Shown: one piece after another, positions 43,413 through 52,082 of the stretch
How the letters are laid out: every line of letters begins with the position of its first letter
Numbering within the stretch: the first letter of the stretch is position 1
NCBI GenBank assembly: GCA_000431795.1
Contig: FR887370.1
Span: 1 to 58,208 of the forward strand
From: Clostridium sp. CAG:302
GTDB taxonomy: Bacteria; Bacillota_I; Bacilli_A; RF39; UBA660
DNA: 58,208 nt
Direction of reading: 5' to 3'
The notes under the pieces: model-generated
What the model was told of the DNA's origin: nothing
The model's database searches: none
What the model saw: only the letters and a program-made list of their open reading frames with translations
Made by a program: the position numbers and the translations under genes

Positions 43413-43630
43413 TTGAATATAAAATATACCTATGATATAATTAAGATACCTAGAGGATACGACATCTTTAGTATAAAACCGACTAAAGATATTAAACGGG
43501 GAGCTAATATAGTTTATGTGTTGAATACCTATCATTGATAGGGATCCTAATTAGACTATTGTGCTGACCCACCTGTGACTTACGCCGCGGGTTTTATCTT
43601 ACAGAGTCGGTCCATCTGGGTCTTTTTTTT
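43413..43630 (+). ncRNA. Candidate structured RNA gene of about 180 nt
   Basis: A promoter TTGAAT (43413-43418), 17 bases, TATAAT (43436-43441) would start RNA near 43448. Stems: ATCTTTAGT/ACTAAAGAT (43464-43490), AGC + ATAGT with ACTAT + GCT (43502-43565) enclosing CCTATC/GATAGG (43528-43542), then GACCCA (43566-43571) with TGGGTC (43617-43622) and eight T. The last arm holds a GC-rich ACGCCGCGGG in otherwise AT-rich DNA. There is no convincing ORF. The size recalls 6S RNA, but no long closing stem is seen, so the class is unassigned. Confidence 0.6.
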
Positions 43631-43673
43631 ATTCTTAAATTATGATATACTAATATACGTGAGGTGTAATAAT

Positions 43674-44177
43674 ATGAAGGAAATAAAAAATAAAACAATA
43701 TATACTCCTGATAATGTAAAAAAATTTCTTGAAGTATATTATTTTGAAAAAGTAAAAGTACCAAGATTAATAATAAATATTTTAATACTATTAGTAATTA
43801 TCTATTTCTTCACCAAAGATAATAGAGTATTACTAGATTATACAACATTTATATTTTGTTTATTTGGGGTTATAGAACTAAATACCACTATGTTACCAAA
43901 ATTAAATTATCATAAATTAGAAAAAGCTAAAGATAGTGTCTTAAATACCAAGATAGAATATCTATTTAAAAAGAATAACTTCAAACTAAGCTCTAATAAA
44001 GATGAATATATAGACTATAGTTCATTATATAAAGTATTAGAAACAAAAAAAGCATATTATTTATACATAAATAAATCTAGAGCATTAATCGTAGATAAAA
44101 AAGATATGTCAGATAGTGATATTACTAATCTTACTAATACTTTAAAAGAAAAAGTACCAAGATATAAGGAAAAATAA
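43674..44177 (+). CDS. YcxB-like membrane protein
   Basis: About 167 residues: a short N-terminal part, two membrane helices (LIINILILLVIIYFF and YTTFIFCLFGVIEL), then a cytoplasmic domain with the YcxB-type pattern (IDYSSLYKVLETKKAYYLYINKSRALIVDKKDM). ATG 43674 after GAGGTGTAAT is preferred; the longer upstream frame runs through the RNA terminator. The next gene starts two bases after the stop. Function unknown. Confidence 0.75.
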   Translation: MKEIKNKTIYTPDNVKKFLEVYYFEKVKVPRLIINILILLVIIYFFTKDNRVLLDYTTFIFCLFGVIELNTTMLPKLNYHKLEKAKDSVLNTKIEYLFKKNNFKLSSNKDEYIDYSSLYKVLETKKAYYLYINKSRALIVDKKDMSDSDITNLTNTLKEKVPRYKEK

Positions 44178-44178
44178 T

Positions 44179-44862
44179 ATGTTTGAAAGAGAAATAAATC
44201 TAATTGGTGAAGATAATTATCTTAAACTAAAAAATAGTAATATCTTAGTAATAGGAGTAGGTGGAGTAGGTGGTTATGCTGTCGAGACACTAATAAGAAG
44301 TGGTATAGAAAACATTACACTAGTAGATTATGATAATATTGATATATCAAATATCAATAGACAAGTAATAGCCCTATCTTCAAATATTGGTAATAGTAAG
44401 GTAGAAGAATTTAAAAAAAGAATACTAAGTATAAATAGTAATGTCAAAGTAAAAATAATTAAAGAAAAAATAAATGAAGATAATATAGATTTATTATTTG
44501 AAGAAGATTATGACTACATAATAGATGCTTGTGATACCATGATAGTAAAGAAATTATTAATAAAGATGTGTCATAAGAAACATATAAATCTAATAACTGT
44601 CTGTGGTATGGGTAAGAAATTAGATCCCACTAAAGTAAAAATAAGTGATATTAGAGATACAAATTATGATCCACTAGCTAAAGCCTTAAGAAAATATGTC
44701 AAAGACGAAAAATTTAGAGATAAAGTAATATGTATATCAAGTACCGAAGAACCTATAAAAACAAATAAAACCATGGTTACATCAATGATGATGGTACCAA
44801 GTACTGCTGGTATATATGCAGCATCTTATGTAATAAATAGTATTATAAAAGAGAATAAATAA
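44179..44862 (+). CDS. tcdA: tRNA threonylcarbamoyladenosine dehydratase
   Basis: An E1-like, ThiF-family enzyme of 227 residues that cyclises t6A37 of ANN-reading tRNAs in an ATP-dependent step. ATP site GVGGVGGYAVETL, NRQ, the IDACDT motif, and a C-terminal PSTAGIYAASYVI. In B. subtilis the homologue (yrvM) lies between aspS and rarA, as here, which supports TcdA over other E1-like proteins. Confidence 0.9.
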   Translation: MFEREINLIGEDNYLKLKNSNILVIGVGGVGGYAVETLIRSGIENITLVDYDNIDISNINRQVIALSSNIGNSKVEEFKKRILSINSNVKVKIIKEKINEDNIDLLFEEDYDYIIDACDTMIVKKLLIKMCHKKHINLITVCGMGKKLDPTKVKISDIRDTNYDPLAKALRKYVKDEKFRDKVICISSTEEPIKTNKTMVTSMMMVPSTAGIYAASYVINSIIKENK

Positions 44863-44881
44863 TATTTTTATTCTCTTTTTA
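44847..44881. terminator. Two-way terminator between tcdA and rarA
   Basis: A 13-bp stem, AAAAGAGAATAAA (44847-44859) with TTTATTCTCTTTT (44867-44879), with T after it on the plus strand and A before it, serving both convergent genes. Confidence 0.82.
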
Positions 44882-46084
44882 CATAGTATCTAATTTATCC
44901 ATAATATCTTTTAATATTTTTTCATTCTTATTCTCTTTAGGATGATAATATTTTCTACCAAGTAATACATCAGGTAAATACTGCTGCCTTACATAATCAT
45001 TTTTATAAAGATGCGGATATTTATAATCATTAGAAGGATTTCTTAAATGTTTAGGAACATCACCAATATTACCACTTCTAACATCATTTAAAGCTTCATC
45101 AATCGCAGCTTCCGCACTATTACTTTTAGGAGATAAAGCAAGTTCAATAACAATTTCTGCAAGTGGTATTCTAGATTCAGGTAGTCCTAGTCTTAAAGCA
45201 CTATTAATCGCAGCATCTACTCTTGGACCCATACTAGGATTAGCAAGACCAATATCTTCATAGACAATAACAGATAATCTTCTTACAATAATATCTAAAT
45301 CTTCAGCCTCAAGTAATCTAGCCAAATAATGAAGACTAGCATTAACATCGCTACCTCTAATCGATTTTTGAAAGGCTGAGATAATATTATAATAATTATC
45401 ACCATTCTTATCAATAAATAAATTAGGTTTATTATTAATCTTCTTAATCAAATCAATATCTATCTTCTTATCAGAACTACTATAATAGGCTATTTCAAGA
45501 ATATTATAAGCAAATCTTAAGTCTCCTGAAGAAATACTTGCTAGATAATTAATGGTTTCTTCATCCATACAAATACCCTCTAAAATATTAGATTTAATAG
45601 CTCTTTTAATACCATCTTTAATATTATCAATACTAAGTTCTTTTAATTCAAATAACTGACATCTACTCCTAATCGCGGGATTAATAGCATGATATGGATT
45701 AGCAGTAGTCATACCAATCAAAGTAATAAGACCAGACTCTAAATAAGGCAGCAATATATCCTGCTTATCCTTATTTAATCTATGTATCTCATCTACTAGT
45801 AAAATCATCCCATTATATAACTTAGCCTCTTCAATAACAACATCAAAATCCTTCTTATTATTAATAACAGCATTAAGTGATCTATAATTCATTCCCATTT
45901 CATTAGCAATCGCAGTCGCTATACTAGTCTTACCAATACCAGGATGACCATATAATATCATAGAAAACAATTTCTTATTCTTAACTAAATTATATATAAT
46001 CTTATCCCTGCCCACTAAATGTTCTTGACCAATAATATCATTAATACATTTCGGCCTTAATTTTACTGATAATAATTCTTCCAT
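44879..46084 (-). CDS. rarA: Replication-associated recombination protein RarA (MgsA)
   Basis: A clamp-loader-like AAA+ ATPase acting at stalled replication forks. 401 residues: Walker A GHPGIGKTS, Walker B LLVDEIHRLNK, sensor GMTTANPYHAINPAIRSRC, and the C-terminal tetramerisation domain (RGSDVNASLHYLARLLEAEDL, VYEDIGLANP). AGGTGATGTT precedes the ATG. Convergent with tcdA as in Bacillus yrvM-yrvN. Confidence 0.95.
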   Translation of the reverse strand: MEELLSVKLRPKCINDIIGQEHLVGRDKIIYNLVKNKKLFSMILYGHPGIGKTSIATAIANEMGMNYRSLNAVINNKKDFDVVIEEAKLYNGMILLVDEIHRLNKDKQDILLPYLESGLITLIGMTTANPYHAINPAIRSRCQLFELKELSIDNIKDGIKRAIKSNILEGICMDEETINYLASISSGDLRFAYNILEIAYYSSSDKKIDIDLIKKINNKPNLFIDKNGDNYYNIISAFQKSIRGSDVNASLHYLARLLEAEDLDIIVRRLSVIVYEDIGLANPSMGPRVDAAINSALRLGLPESRIPLAEIVIELALSPKSNSAEAAIDEALNDVRSGNIGDVPKHLRNPSNDYKYPHLYKNDYVRQQYLPDVLLGRKYYHPKENKNEKILKDIMDKLDTM

Positions 46085-46126
46085 AACATCACCTAAACAT
46101 ATTAATTATATCATTTTAAAGTATTA

Positions 46127-46155
46127 TTGACAATAAATATATTCTGTTATATAAT
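46127..46155 (+). promoter_or_regulatory. Sigma-A promoter of the phosphoesterase gene
   Basis: TTGACA (46127-46132), 17-base spacer, TATAAT (46150-46155), about 28 bases before the ATG. Both boxes match consensus fully. Confidence 0.85.
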
Positions 46156-46182
46156 ATAAAACTACTGAAAGGGGAATATTAT

Positions 46183-47112
46183 ATGTCAGAAACAACACTT
46201 AAATTATTAGAATTAATAAAAGAAGGAAAAAAGTTAAATGAAATATGCACTGAACTTAATAAAACACCTAAACAAATATTTAATCATTTAACACTATTAA
46301 AAAACAAGGGTTATTTATTTAATAGAAAATATTACTATTTTGGAGGAGAAATATCATATATACCACAAGTAGACTATTTATATTCAAATGTTAAACCAGA
46401 AACATATCTAACTACTTCACAAAATTGTAATAGAGTAAAGGCTGTAGTTATATCAGATACTCATATAGGAAGTAAATATGAAAGACTAGATTTATTAAAT
46501 GAAATATATAACTATTGTACTAAAAATGGAATATATACAATATTTCACTGTGGTGATATAATAGATAATTCTGTATCAGATGAACAAGTTCCAAGATTAG
46601 AAAGGGCAGAATATCTATTAAAAAATTATCCATTTGATAAGAATATACTAACATTTACCATACTTGGTAATCATGACGTAGCTTTATTAAAAGAAACAAA
46701 GCAAAATATAGCTGCAATGTTAGAGAATTATCGTCATGATATAGTAAATATTGGTTATATGCAAGATATATTAAAAATAAAAGAGGATTCTATAACATTG
46801 TATCATCCATTTACTATAAATTCATATCTTTGTGAAAAATGCAGTCAAAGTAGTCTAATACTTCAAGGACATTCACATAAATTTAAAATAGAAAATAATC
46901 CTTTATCAAACAATCTACACATAGTTGTACCACCACTAAGTGATATACCAGTAAATGATTATAGTTATCCTAGTGCATTAGAATTAGATATCCATTTTGA
47001 TGATGGAAATATTACTAATGTAACTACAAAACAATTAATTTATCATAATAATAGTTTTGTTACAATAAATGAACTACAAAATTCTATCAAGAAAAAAGTT
47101 AAAACTATATAA
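46183..47112 (+). CDS. HTH-metallophosphoesterase fusion
   Basis: A 309-residue protein. Residues 1-60 form a winged-helix-like DNA-binding domain (LLELIKEGKKLNEICTELNKTPKQIFNHLTLLKNKGYL). From about 85 a calcineurin-like phosphoesterase has the metal motifs DTHIG, GDIID, GNHD, a His in YHPF, and GHSHK. The cytoplasmic fusion suggests a nucleotide or nucleic-acid phosphatase tied to DNA binding. It has its own consensus promoter and terminator. Confidence 0.85.
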   Translation: MSETTLKLLELIKEGKKLNEICTELNKTPKQIFNHLTLLKNKGYLFNRKYYYFGGEISYIPQVDYLYSNVKPETYLTTSQNCNRVKAVVISDTHIGSKYERLDLLNEIYNYCTKNGIYTIFHCGDIIDNSVSDEQVPRLERAEYLLKNYPFDKNILTFTILGNHDVALLKETKQNIAAMLENYRHDIVNIGYMQDILKIKEDSITLYHPFTINSYLCEKCSQSSLILQGHSHKFKIENNPLSNNLHIVVPPLSDIPVNDYSYPSALELDIHFDDGNITNVTTKQLIYHNNSFVTINELQNSIKKKVKTI

Positions 47113-47160
47113 ACTGTTACTGGTAAATAATAAATAAGAAAGTTAAAATAAATAATAATT

Positions 47161-47194
47161 AAAGTAAATAGAATTGAAACTATTTACTTTTTTT
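47161..47194 (+). terminator. Terminator of the phosphoesterase gene
   Basis: An 11-bp stem, AAAGTAAATAG (47161-47171) with CTATTTACTTT (47180-47190), then T-run. Confidence 0.85.
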
Positions 47195-47223
47195 GATATA
47201 ATTTATATGAAAGTAGTGAGTAT

Positions 47224-47775
47224 ATGAAGTATAGTTTTGATAGTAAAACAAGAGTATTGATAATATTATTATCTATGTTTATTGGAGCAGTCTTTGGTTA
47301 TATATATGAAGTAATCTTTTATAAAATAGATACAGGTTATTTTATTAACCGTGGTACTACATTTGGGCCATGGATACCAATATATGCTTATGGTACTTTA
47401 TTAATATATTTAACCACTAATAAAGTAAAAGATAAACCTATATATGTATTCTTAATTAGTGCTCTAGTGAGTGGTATATTAGAATATACTATTGGTTATA
47501 CATTATATCACATAAGTGGTACAAGACTATGGAACTATAATACTGAGATATTAAACTTTGGTAATATAAATGGTTTTGTCTGTCTAAGATCAGTATTATT
47601 CTTTGGTATAGCAGGATTATTTCTAATGTATCTAGTAATACCATGCATAGAAAGACTTGCTCTTAATATATCCAAGAAGAAGTTTAGTATTATCAGTATA
47701 GGATCATTCTCTATGTTTTATGCTGATACTATATATAATCATATAATAAGTAAAATAATAAATTATCTAAAATAA
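47224..47775 (+). CDS. CmpB-like membrane protein (putative ABC-transporter type IV)
   Basis: A 183-residue protein with five or six membrane helices. The family pattern includes FIGAVFGYIYEVIFY, RGTTFGPWIPIYAYGT, SGILEYTIGYTLYHISGTRLWNY and GFVCLRSVLFFGIAGLF. The function of this family is not known despite the ABC name. TGAGTAT precedes the ATG; xerD follows 16 bases later. Confidence 0.8.
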   Translation: MKYSFDSKTRVLIILLSMFIGAVFGYIYEVIFYKIDTGYFINRGTTFGPWIPIYAYGTLLIYLTTNKVKDKPIYVFLISALVSGILEYTIGYTLYHISGTRLWNYNTEILNFGNINGFVCLRSVLFFGIAGLFLMYLVIPCIERLALNISKKKFSIISIGSFSMFYADTIYNHIISKIINYLK

Positions 47776-47791
47776 GAAAGTAAGTGATATC

Positions 47792-48706
47792 TTGATAAAT
47801 ATAGATAAGTTAAATATAAAAAATAAAAAACTATTATCAGACTATATAATAGAATTAAAAACAATTAAACAAAGAGATAAAGATACAACAGTAAATTCAT
47901 ATAGTGAAGATATATATAAATATTTAGAATATATGGAAAGTAAAAATATATCTAGTGCTTTAGATATAAGTTATAATAATTTATTAGATTATTTAAAATA
48001 CTTAGATGATAATAAATATGAAGTATCTTCAGTAGCTAGAAAAATAGTATCTATAAAAGCCTTTCATAAGTATTTAAGCGAAAACTATAATGTAGTAGAT
48101 ATAAGTACCAAGATAAATACTCCTAGATTCTATAGAAAACTACCTAATATATTAACTATTGAAGAAGTAGATAATCTTTTAGATATAAAATTAGATACTC
48201 CATTTGATTACCGAAATAAGGCTATGTTAGAACTAATGTATTCATCAGGACTTAGAGTAAGTGAATTAATTAATCTAGAACTTAGTGATATAGATTTAAA
48301 TAATAACTATGTAAGATGTTTTGGCAAAGGAAGTAAAGAAAGAATTGTACCAGTAGGAGAATACTCCTCTAAATATTTAAGTATCTATATTAATGAATAC
48401 CGAGATAGTATGAAGAAGGGTTATTATACTGAGAAGATATTTCTTAATAATCATGGCAAAGAAATGACTAGACAAGGTTTTTTTAAGATTATTAAGAAAA
48501 TTGCTAAAGATAAAGATATTAATAAGAATATAACTCCTCATATGTTAAGACATTCCTTTGCTACTCATCTACTAAATAATGGGGCCGATCTAAGAACAAT
48601 ACAAGAGATGTTAGGACATTCTAGTATCTCTACTACACAAATATATACAAATGTAACAAATGACATATTAAAAGAAAACTATGATTTATATAAAAGAAGG
48701 GACTGA
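47792..48706 (+). CDS. Tyrosine recombinase XerD/XerC
   Basis: A 304-residue site-specific recombinase, probably resolving chromosome dimers. SAM-like N-terminal domain (YIIELKTIKQRDKDTTVNSYSEDIYKYLEY), then catalytic Arg in SSGLRVSEL, Lys in GKGSKERIVP, HMLRHSFATHLL, LGHSSISTTQIYTNV with Tyr. All six active residues are kept, unlike the remnant at 1169. The start is a TTG at 47792 after AAGTGATATC. It ends in TGA. Confidence 0.9.
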   Translation: MINIDKLNIKNKKLLSDYIIELKTIKQRDKDTTVNSYSEDIYKYLEYMESKNISSALDISYNNLLDYLKYLDDNKYEVSSVARKIVSIKAFHKYLSENYNVVDISTKINTPRFYRKLPNILTIEEVDNLLDIKLDTPFDYRNKAMLELMYSSGLRVSELINLELSDIDLNNNYVRCFGKGSKERIVPVGEYSSKYLSIYINEYRDSMKKGYYTEKIFLNNHGKEMTRQGFFKIIKKIAKDKDINKNITPHMLRHSFATHLLNNGADLRTIQEMLGHSSISTTQIYTNVTNDILKENYDLYKRRD

Positions 48707-48711
48707 TTACA

Positions 48712-50079
48712 ATGAAATTAAATAAATTAATGTTTAGAGAATATGATATAAGAGGAATATGGAATGAAGATATAACCGAAGAAATATCTTATTATATTGG
48801 TAGAGCATATGCCACTAAATTATTAAGTTTAAAGAAAAATAAAATGATTGTCGGCTACGACAATAGATTAAGTTCTCCTATTATCGAGAAGAATCTAGTA
48901 AAAGGACTTACTGATGGTGGTGTAGATGTAGTAAGACTAGGTCTAGTTACCACACCAATGTACTACTATGCATGGGATAAATTAAATATTCACTGTGGTA
49001 TAATGATAACAGCTTCACATAACCCAAAAGAATATAATGGCTTTAAAATGTCATATAATGGCATTCATAACTGTTTTGGTAACGAAGTAGCAGAATTATA
49101 CTATATAATACTAAATGGCATTTATAGCAAAGGAAATGGCTCTATAACTGATGCTAATATAAAAGAAGATTATATTAAGATGATAAATAGTCATATTAAT
49201 ATGGGTAGTAATAAATTAAAAGTAATATATGATTGTGGTAATGGTACTACATCTATCGTAGCCAAAGATATCTTTGTAAGTAATGATAATATAGAGTATA
49301 TACCATTATTTGCTGAATCAGATGGGACATTCCCTAATCACCATCCTGACCCAGCAGTAGAATCCAATCTTACAATTCTAAAAGAAAAAGTAAAAGAATT
49401 AAATGCTGACTGTGGCATAGCCTTTGATGGTGATGGTGATAGAGTAGGAGTAGTCAATGAAAAAGGTGAGTTTGTTTCAATAGATAAATTTATGGTCATA
49501 ATATGGCGTGATATTTATAATAAAATAGATAAAAAAGAAGGCTTCTATGACGTAAAATGTTCTAAGGTAGTAAGTGATGAAATGATAAAACTAGGGCTTA
49601 AACCGATTGAAGTAAGAACAGGTAACTCTTATACTAAAAAAATATCAGTAGATAATAATTACCCATTCGGTGGAGAATTATCAGGACACTTATATTTTAG
49701 AGATAAATTTATCGGTACAGATGATGGTATATATGCTGGATTAAGATTAGTAGAAATACTATCACATAATCCTAAAAAAGTAAGTAAGCTTCTTGAAGGT
49801 ATAACTAAGTATTATAATTATCCTGAAGGAAAGTTTACAGTCGAAGACTCTAAGAAAGATATTATTGTAAGTAGAGTAGAGGAGTACTGTAAGGAAAAAG
49901 GCTATAATTATTCTAAAATAGATGGTATTAAAGTACTATATGATGATGGCTTTGCCTTAGTCAGAAAATCTAATACAGGTCCTAATATAACTACTAGATA
50001 CGAATCATCTGATAAAGAAAAACTAGAACTAATAAAACAAGAATTTGATAGTTTAATTATTAAGTATAGTAAAGAATAG
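48712..50079 (+). CDS. Phosphomannomutase/phosphoglucomutase
   Basis: An alpha-D-phosphohexomutase of 455 residues that interconverts hexose 6- and 1-phosphates for glycan precursors. Active-site Ser loop TASHNPKEYNG, metal loop DGDGDR, sugar-binding GGELSGH, and phosphate loop KSNTGPNITTRYE. The sequence FREYDIRGIW at the start is typical of the PMM/PGM subgroup. Five bases separate it from xerD. Confidence 0.93.
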   Translation: MKLNKLMFREYDIRGIWNEDITEEISYYIGRAYATKLLSLKKNKMIVGYDNRLSSPIIEKNLVKGLTDGGVDVVRLGLVTTPMYYYAWDKLNIHCGIMITASHNPKEYNGFKMSYNGIHNCFGNEVAELYYIILNGIYSKGNGSITDANIKEDYIKMINSHINMGSNKLKVIYDCGNGTTSIVAKDIFVSNDNIEYIPLFAESDGTFPNHHPDPAVESNLTILKEKVKELNADCGIAFDGDGDRVGVVNEKGEFVSIDKFMVIIWRDIYNKIDKKEGFYDVKCSKVVSDEMIKLGLKPIEVRTGNSYTKKISVDNNYPFGGELSGHLYFRDKFIGTDDGIYAGLRLVEILSHNPKKVSKLLEGITKYYNYPEGKFTVEDSKKDIIVSRVEEYCKEKGYNYSKIDGIKVLYDDGFALVRKSNTGPNITTRYESSDKEKLELIKQEFDSLIIKYSKE

Positions 50080-50089
50080 AATAAATATG

Positions 50090-50126
50090 AATAAAAGAAT
50101 AGAGTAGAGTACCCTATTCTTTTATT
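50090..50126. terminator. Two-way terminator after the phosphohexomutase
   Basis: A perfect 13-bp stem, AATAAAAGAATAG (50090-50102) with CTATTCTTTTATT (50114-50126), between convergent genes. Confidence 0.8.
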
Positions 50127-50127
50127 A

Positions 50128-50301
50128 TTAAAATAAATCTTTAGAACTATTGTTATTCTTTTTACATGACTTACAATCATCTTTATGACATTCACAAGTA
50201 GTATCGTCATGTGTTTCGTCATCTTTATGACAATTACAGTCAAAAGTATTAGACTTATCTAATTTATTATTAGTTTTAGATTTCTTATCTTTTTTACTCA
50301 T
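50128..50301 (-). CDS. Cys/His-rich mini-protein, possible metal binder
   Basis: 57 residues: a Lys-rich N-terminus (MSKKDKKSKTNNK), then a repeated motif CNCHKDD and CECHKDDCKSC separated by an acidic stretch, and a short polar tail. Six Cys and three or more His in so small a protein suggest metal binding, possibly two sites. GGAGGTAATT before ATG 50301 is one of the best ribosome sites in the window. No family is known to me. It resembles metallothionein-like or copper-binding peptides only in composition. Confidence 0.68.
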   Translation of the reverse strand: MSKKDKKSKTNNKLDKSNTFDCNCHKDDETHDDTTCECHKDDCKSCKKNNNSSKDLF

Positions 50302-50331
50302 TTTAATTACCTCCATTAATATTATTAACAA

Positions 50332-50736
50332 TAGGTAATATATTTATTCTTTAATTACTTAATATGAAAAAATTGGCATATTGTTCTTCTATTTATAGAA
50401 GTTAACATAATATTGATTATAGGAACTAAGATATTTTATTAAAAGATGATTAGTTGTTAAGCTAAAAATTACCAATAAAATATACTTATTTTATATATTA
50501 ATAAATTATCTCTAAATATCTATATTCTTTAATTATAAATTATATTTATATTAATATTATTCTACATATATTTATCTTTTATGTACATAATAAAATTAAC
50601 TACAATTATTATTATATAGTTAATTTTAAATGTATAATCGTTCATCTAAACGATTTTAAACTCATTAGAGTTATCACTAATCGTATTACCAATTTACTTC
50701 CCTATTTTTTAGTTAAAATTAAAGTAGGGGACTTAT
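50332..50736. other. AT-rich intergenic stretch, no gene seen
   Basis: About 400 bases, extremely AT-rich, with stops in all frames. It holds a 7-bp hairpin AATCGTT/AACGATT (50637-50656) and, near 50700, CCCTA/TAGGG arms that may end the lipoprotein transcript on the minus strand. No promoter stands out. Confidence 0.6.
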
Positions 50737-51066
50737 TTATTCATTTTCAGGGTGGTTTCCTTGTTCAAATCTTATATACTTTGAATCGACTATATTTTTT
50801 TTAAACCATTCTTGTTCTTCTTTACTATTGTTTACTAATCCAACAACAACAACCATATCTTTTTCATCTACATAGTTATAACTGTAATTGTTATATATGG
50901 ATGTGCCATTATCATTAAAATAGTAGATTATTTTATTGTTAATATCATTTAATTTTTCAATACTTACATTGCCTACTCTATTATCTGTTTCCACTTTACT
51001 ACCACATCCAGTAAGTGTTAATGTCATAAGAGTACATACTAAAACTGCAAATAATGTTTTTTTCAT
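50737..51066 (-). CDS. Small lipoprotein
   Basis: A 109-residue protein with a lipoprotein signal (MKKTLFAVLVCTLMTLTLTGCGS, lipobox LTGC), then an alpha/beta domain of about 85 residues (IEKLNDINNKIIYYFND, then MVVVVGLVNNSKEEQEWFKKNI). The pattern recalls small surface domains of unknown function. GGGAG lies upstream; the ATG at 51078 sits directly on it, so 51066 is preferred. The Lgt encoded at 26420 would lipidate it. Confidence 0.7.
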   Translation of the reverse strand: MKKTLFAVLVCTLMTLTLTGCGSKVETDNRVGNVSIEKLNDINNKIIYYFNDNGTSIYNNYSYNYVDEKDMVVVVGLVNNSKEEQEWFKKNIVDSKYIRFEQGNHPENE

Positions 51067-51103
51067 AAGTTTAATCATCTCCCATATAATTATAATATTT
51101 TAG

Positions 51104-51889
51104 TTAAAACTTTTGAGCCATAATCTCAGCAATTTTATCTAAAACTTCACTAGCATTTCGCTCATCAATCTTAGTATAACCAAGTTCTCTTAATGCTTGT
51201 ATTTTAGCGGTATTTAATTCCTGAGTACGAGATAATTTTTCTTCTTTTTTAGAAGCAAGCATATTTTCCCATTTTTTATGTGATTCAGCAAGTCTTGTTC
51301 TTGATGCTCCCCCATTACTATATAATGTCATCGCAGAGAACATAATACTTTCAAATACAAACTGATTATTCTCGTCAAATGCAAATTTATTTGGGTCAGT
51401 ATAACCATAATTTTTTGAGAAGTATGCCAAAATATATTTTAATTCTTTGATAGCATTTAGATTTTCAATAAAGTGATGTAAGTAGGTAACTGTGGCTAAT
51501 GCCTCCCCTTCTCTACCTTTATTTTCTAATAGAATATTCTTAGACATTAATGTAATATCATTTATTAATTCTATTTCTTCTTTATTTAATCCTGTTAAAT
51601 CAACACAAGTTTTTTCTTTCTTTTCTTCTTCTTTAGCACTATCAAATATTCTACTTCCTACTGTTTGTAAATATTCCTTATTTATTTCTAAAGCAAGTAT
51701 TTCATCAGCGCTCTTTACATTTAATAATTCAAATAGTAGTTGACACTTTTCATTAGGTAATTTTGACAAGTCTGTACTATCTAGATAATTGTAAACCATT
51801 TGTCTAGATACTCCTAGATACTTAGCCAAGTTAACTTTGGAAATATTTGCTTTTTTTAATATTAAATTTATTTTTTCTACAACATTCAT
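51104..51889 (-). CDS. HTH protein with unknown C-terminal domain
   Basis: A 261-residue protein with an N-terminal Cro/C1-type HTH (VEKINLILKKANISKVNLAKYLGVSRQMVYNYLDS, about 3-40) and a mostly helical C-terminal region of about 180 residues that I do not recognise. On the minus strand a TTGACA (18-base spacer) TACAAT promoter lies about 40 bases upstream, and TAGGAGG precedes the ATG. The long effector part differs from plain repressors. Its neighbours are a lipoprotein and a variable surface cassette. Confidence 0.7.
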   Translation of the reverse strand: MNVVEKINLILKKANISKVNLAKYLGVSRQMVYNYLDSTDLSKLPNEKCQLLFELLNVKSADEILALEINKEYLQTVGSRIFDSAKEEEKKEKTCVDLTGLNKEEIELINDITLMSKNILLENKGREGEALATVTYLHHFIENLNAIKELKYILAYFSKNYGYTDPNKFAFDENNQFVFESIMFSAMTLYSNGGASRTRLAESHKKWENMLASKKEEKLSRTQELNTAKIQALRELGYTKIDERNASEVLDKIAEIMAQKF

Positions 51890-52082
51890 AATTATGTAAG
51901 CCTCCTATTGTTACCTATATATATTGTAACATTATTACTAAAAATATGTCAAGTAATTTGTCTAATTTAAAAAAATTACCAATATATAAAAAGAAAATAA
52001 ATAAAGGCATAATTTACTTATTTTCTTTTTATTATGTTTCTACATACCTATTATATATAAGCCATAGATATATACTAAGATA

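Noticed and set aside
43311..43538. 75-codon open frame (MKIFIIIFISVLNILLIYNS...)
   Set aside because: It starts inside a hairpin element with no ribosome site and runs through RNA promoter and stem sequences; the structured RNA explains the region better.
43448..43630. 6S RNA call for the structured RNA
   Set aside because: The size fits, but no long 5'-3' closing stem or open-promoter-like bubble is visible; a family search is needed.
43575..43673. Longer start of the YcxB-like protein
   Set aside because: The extension would be translated from the RNA gene and its terminator; GAGGTG before 43674 fixes the start.
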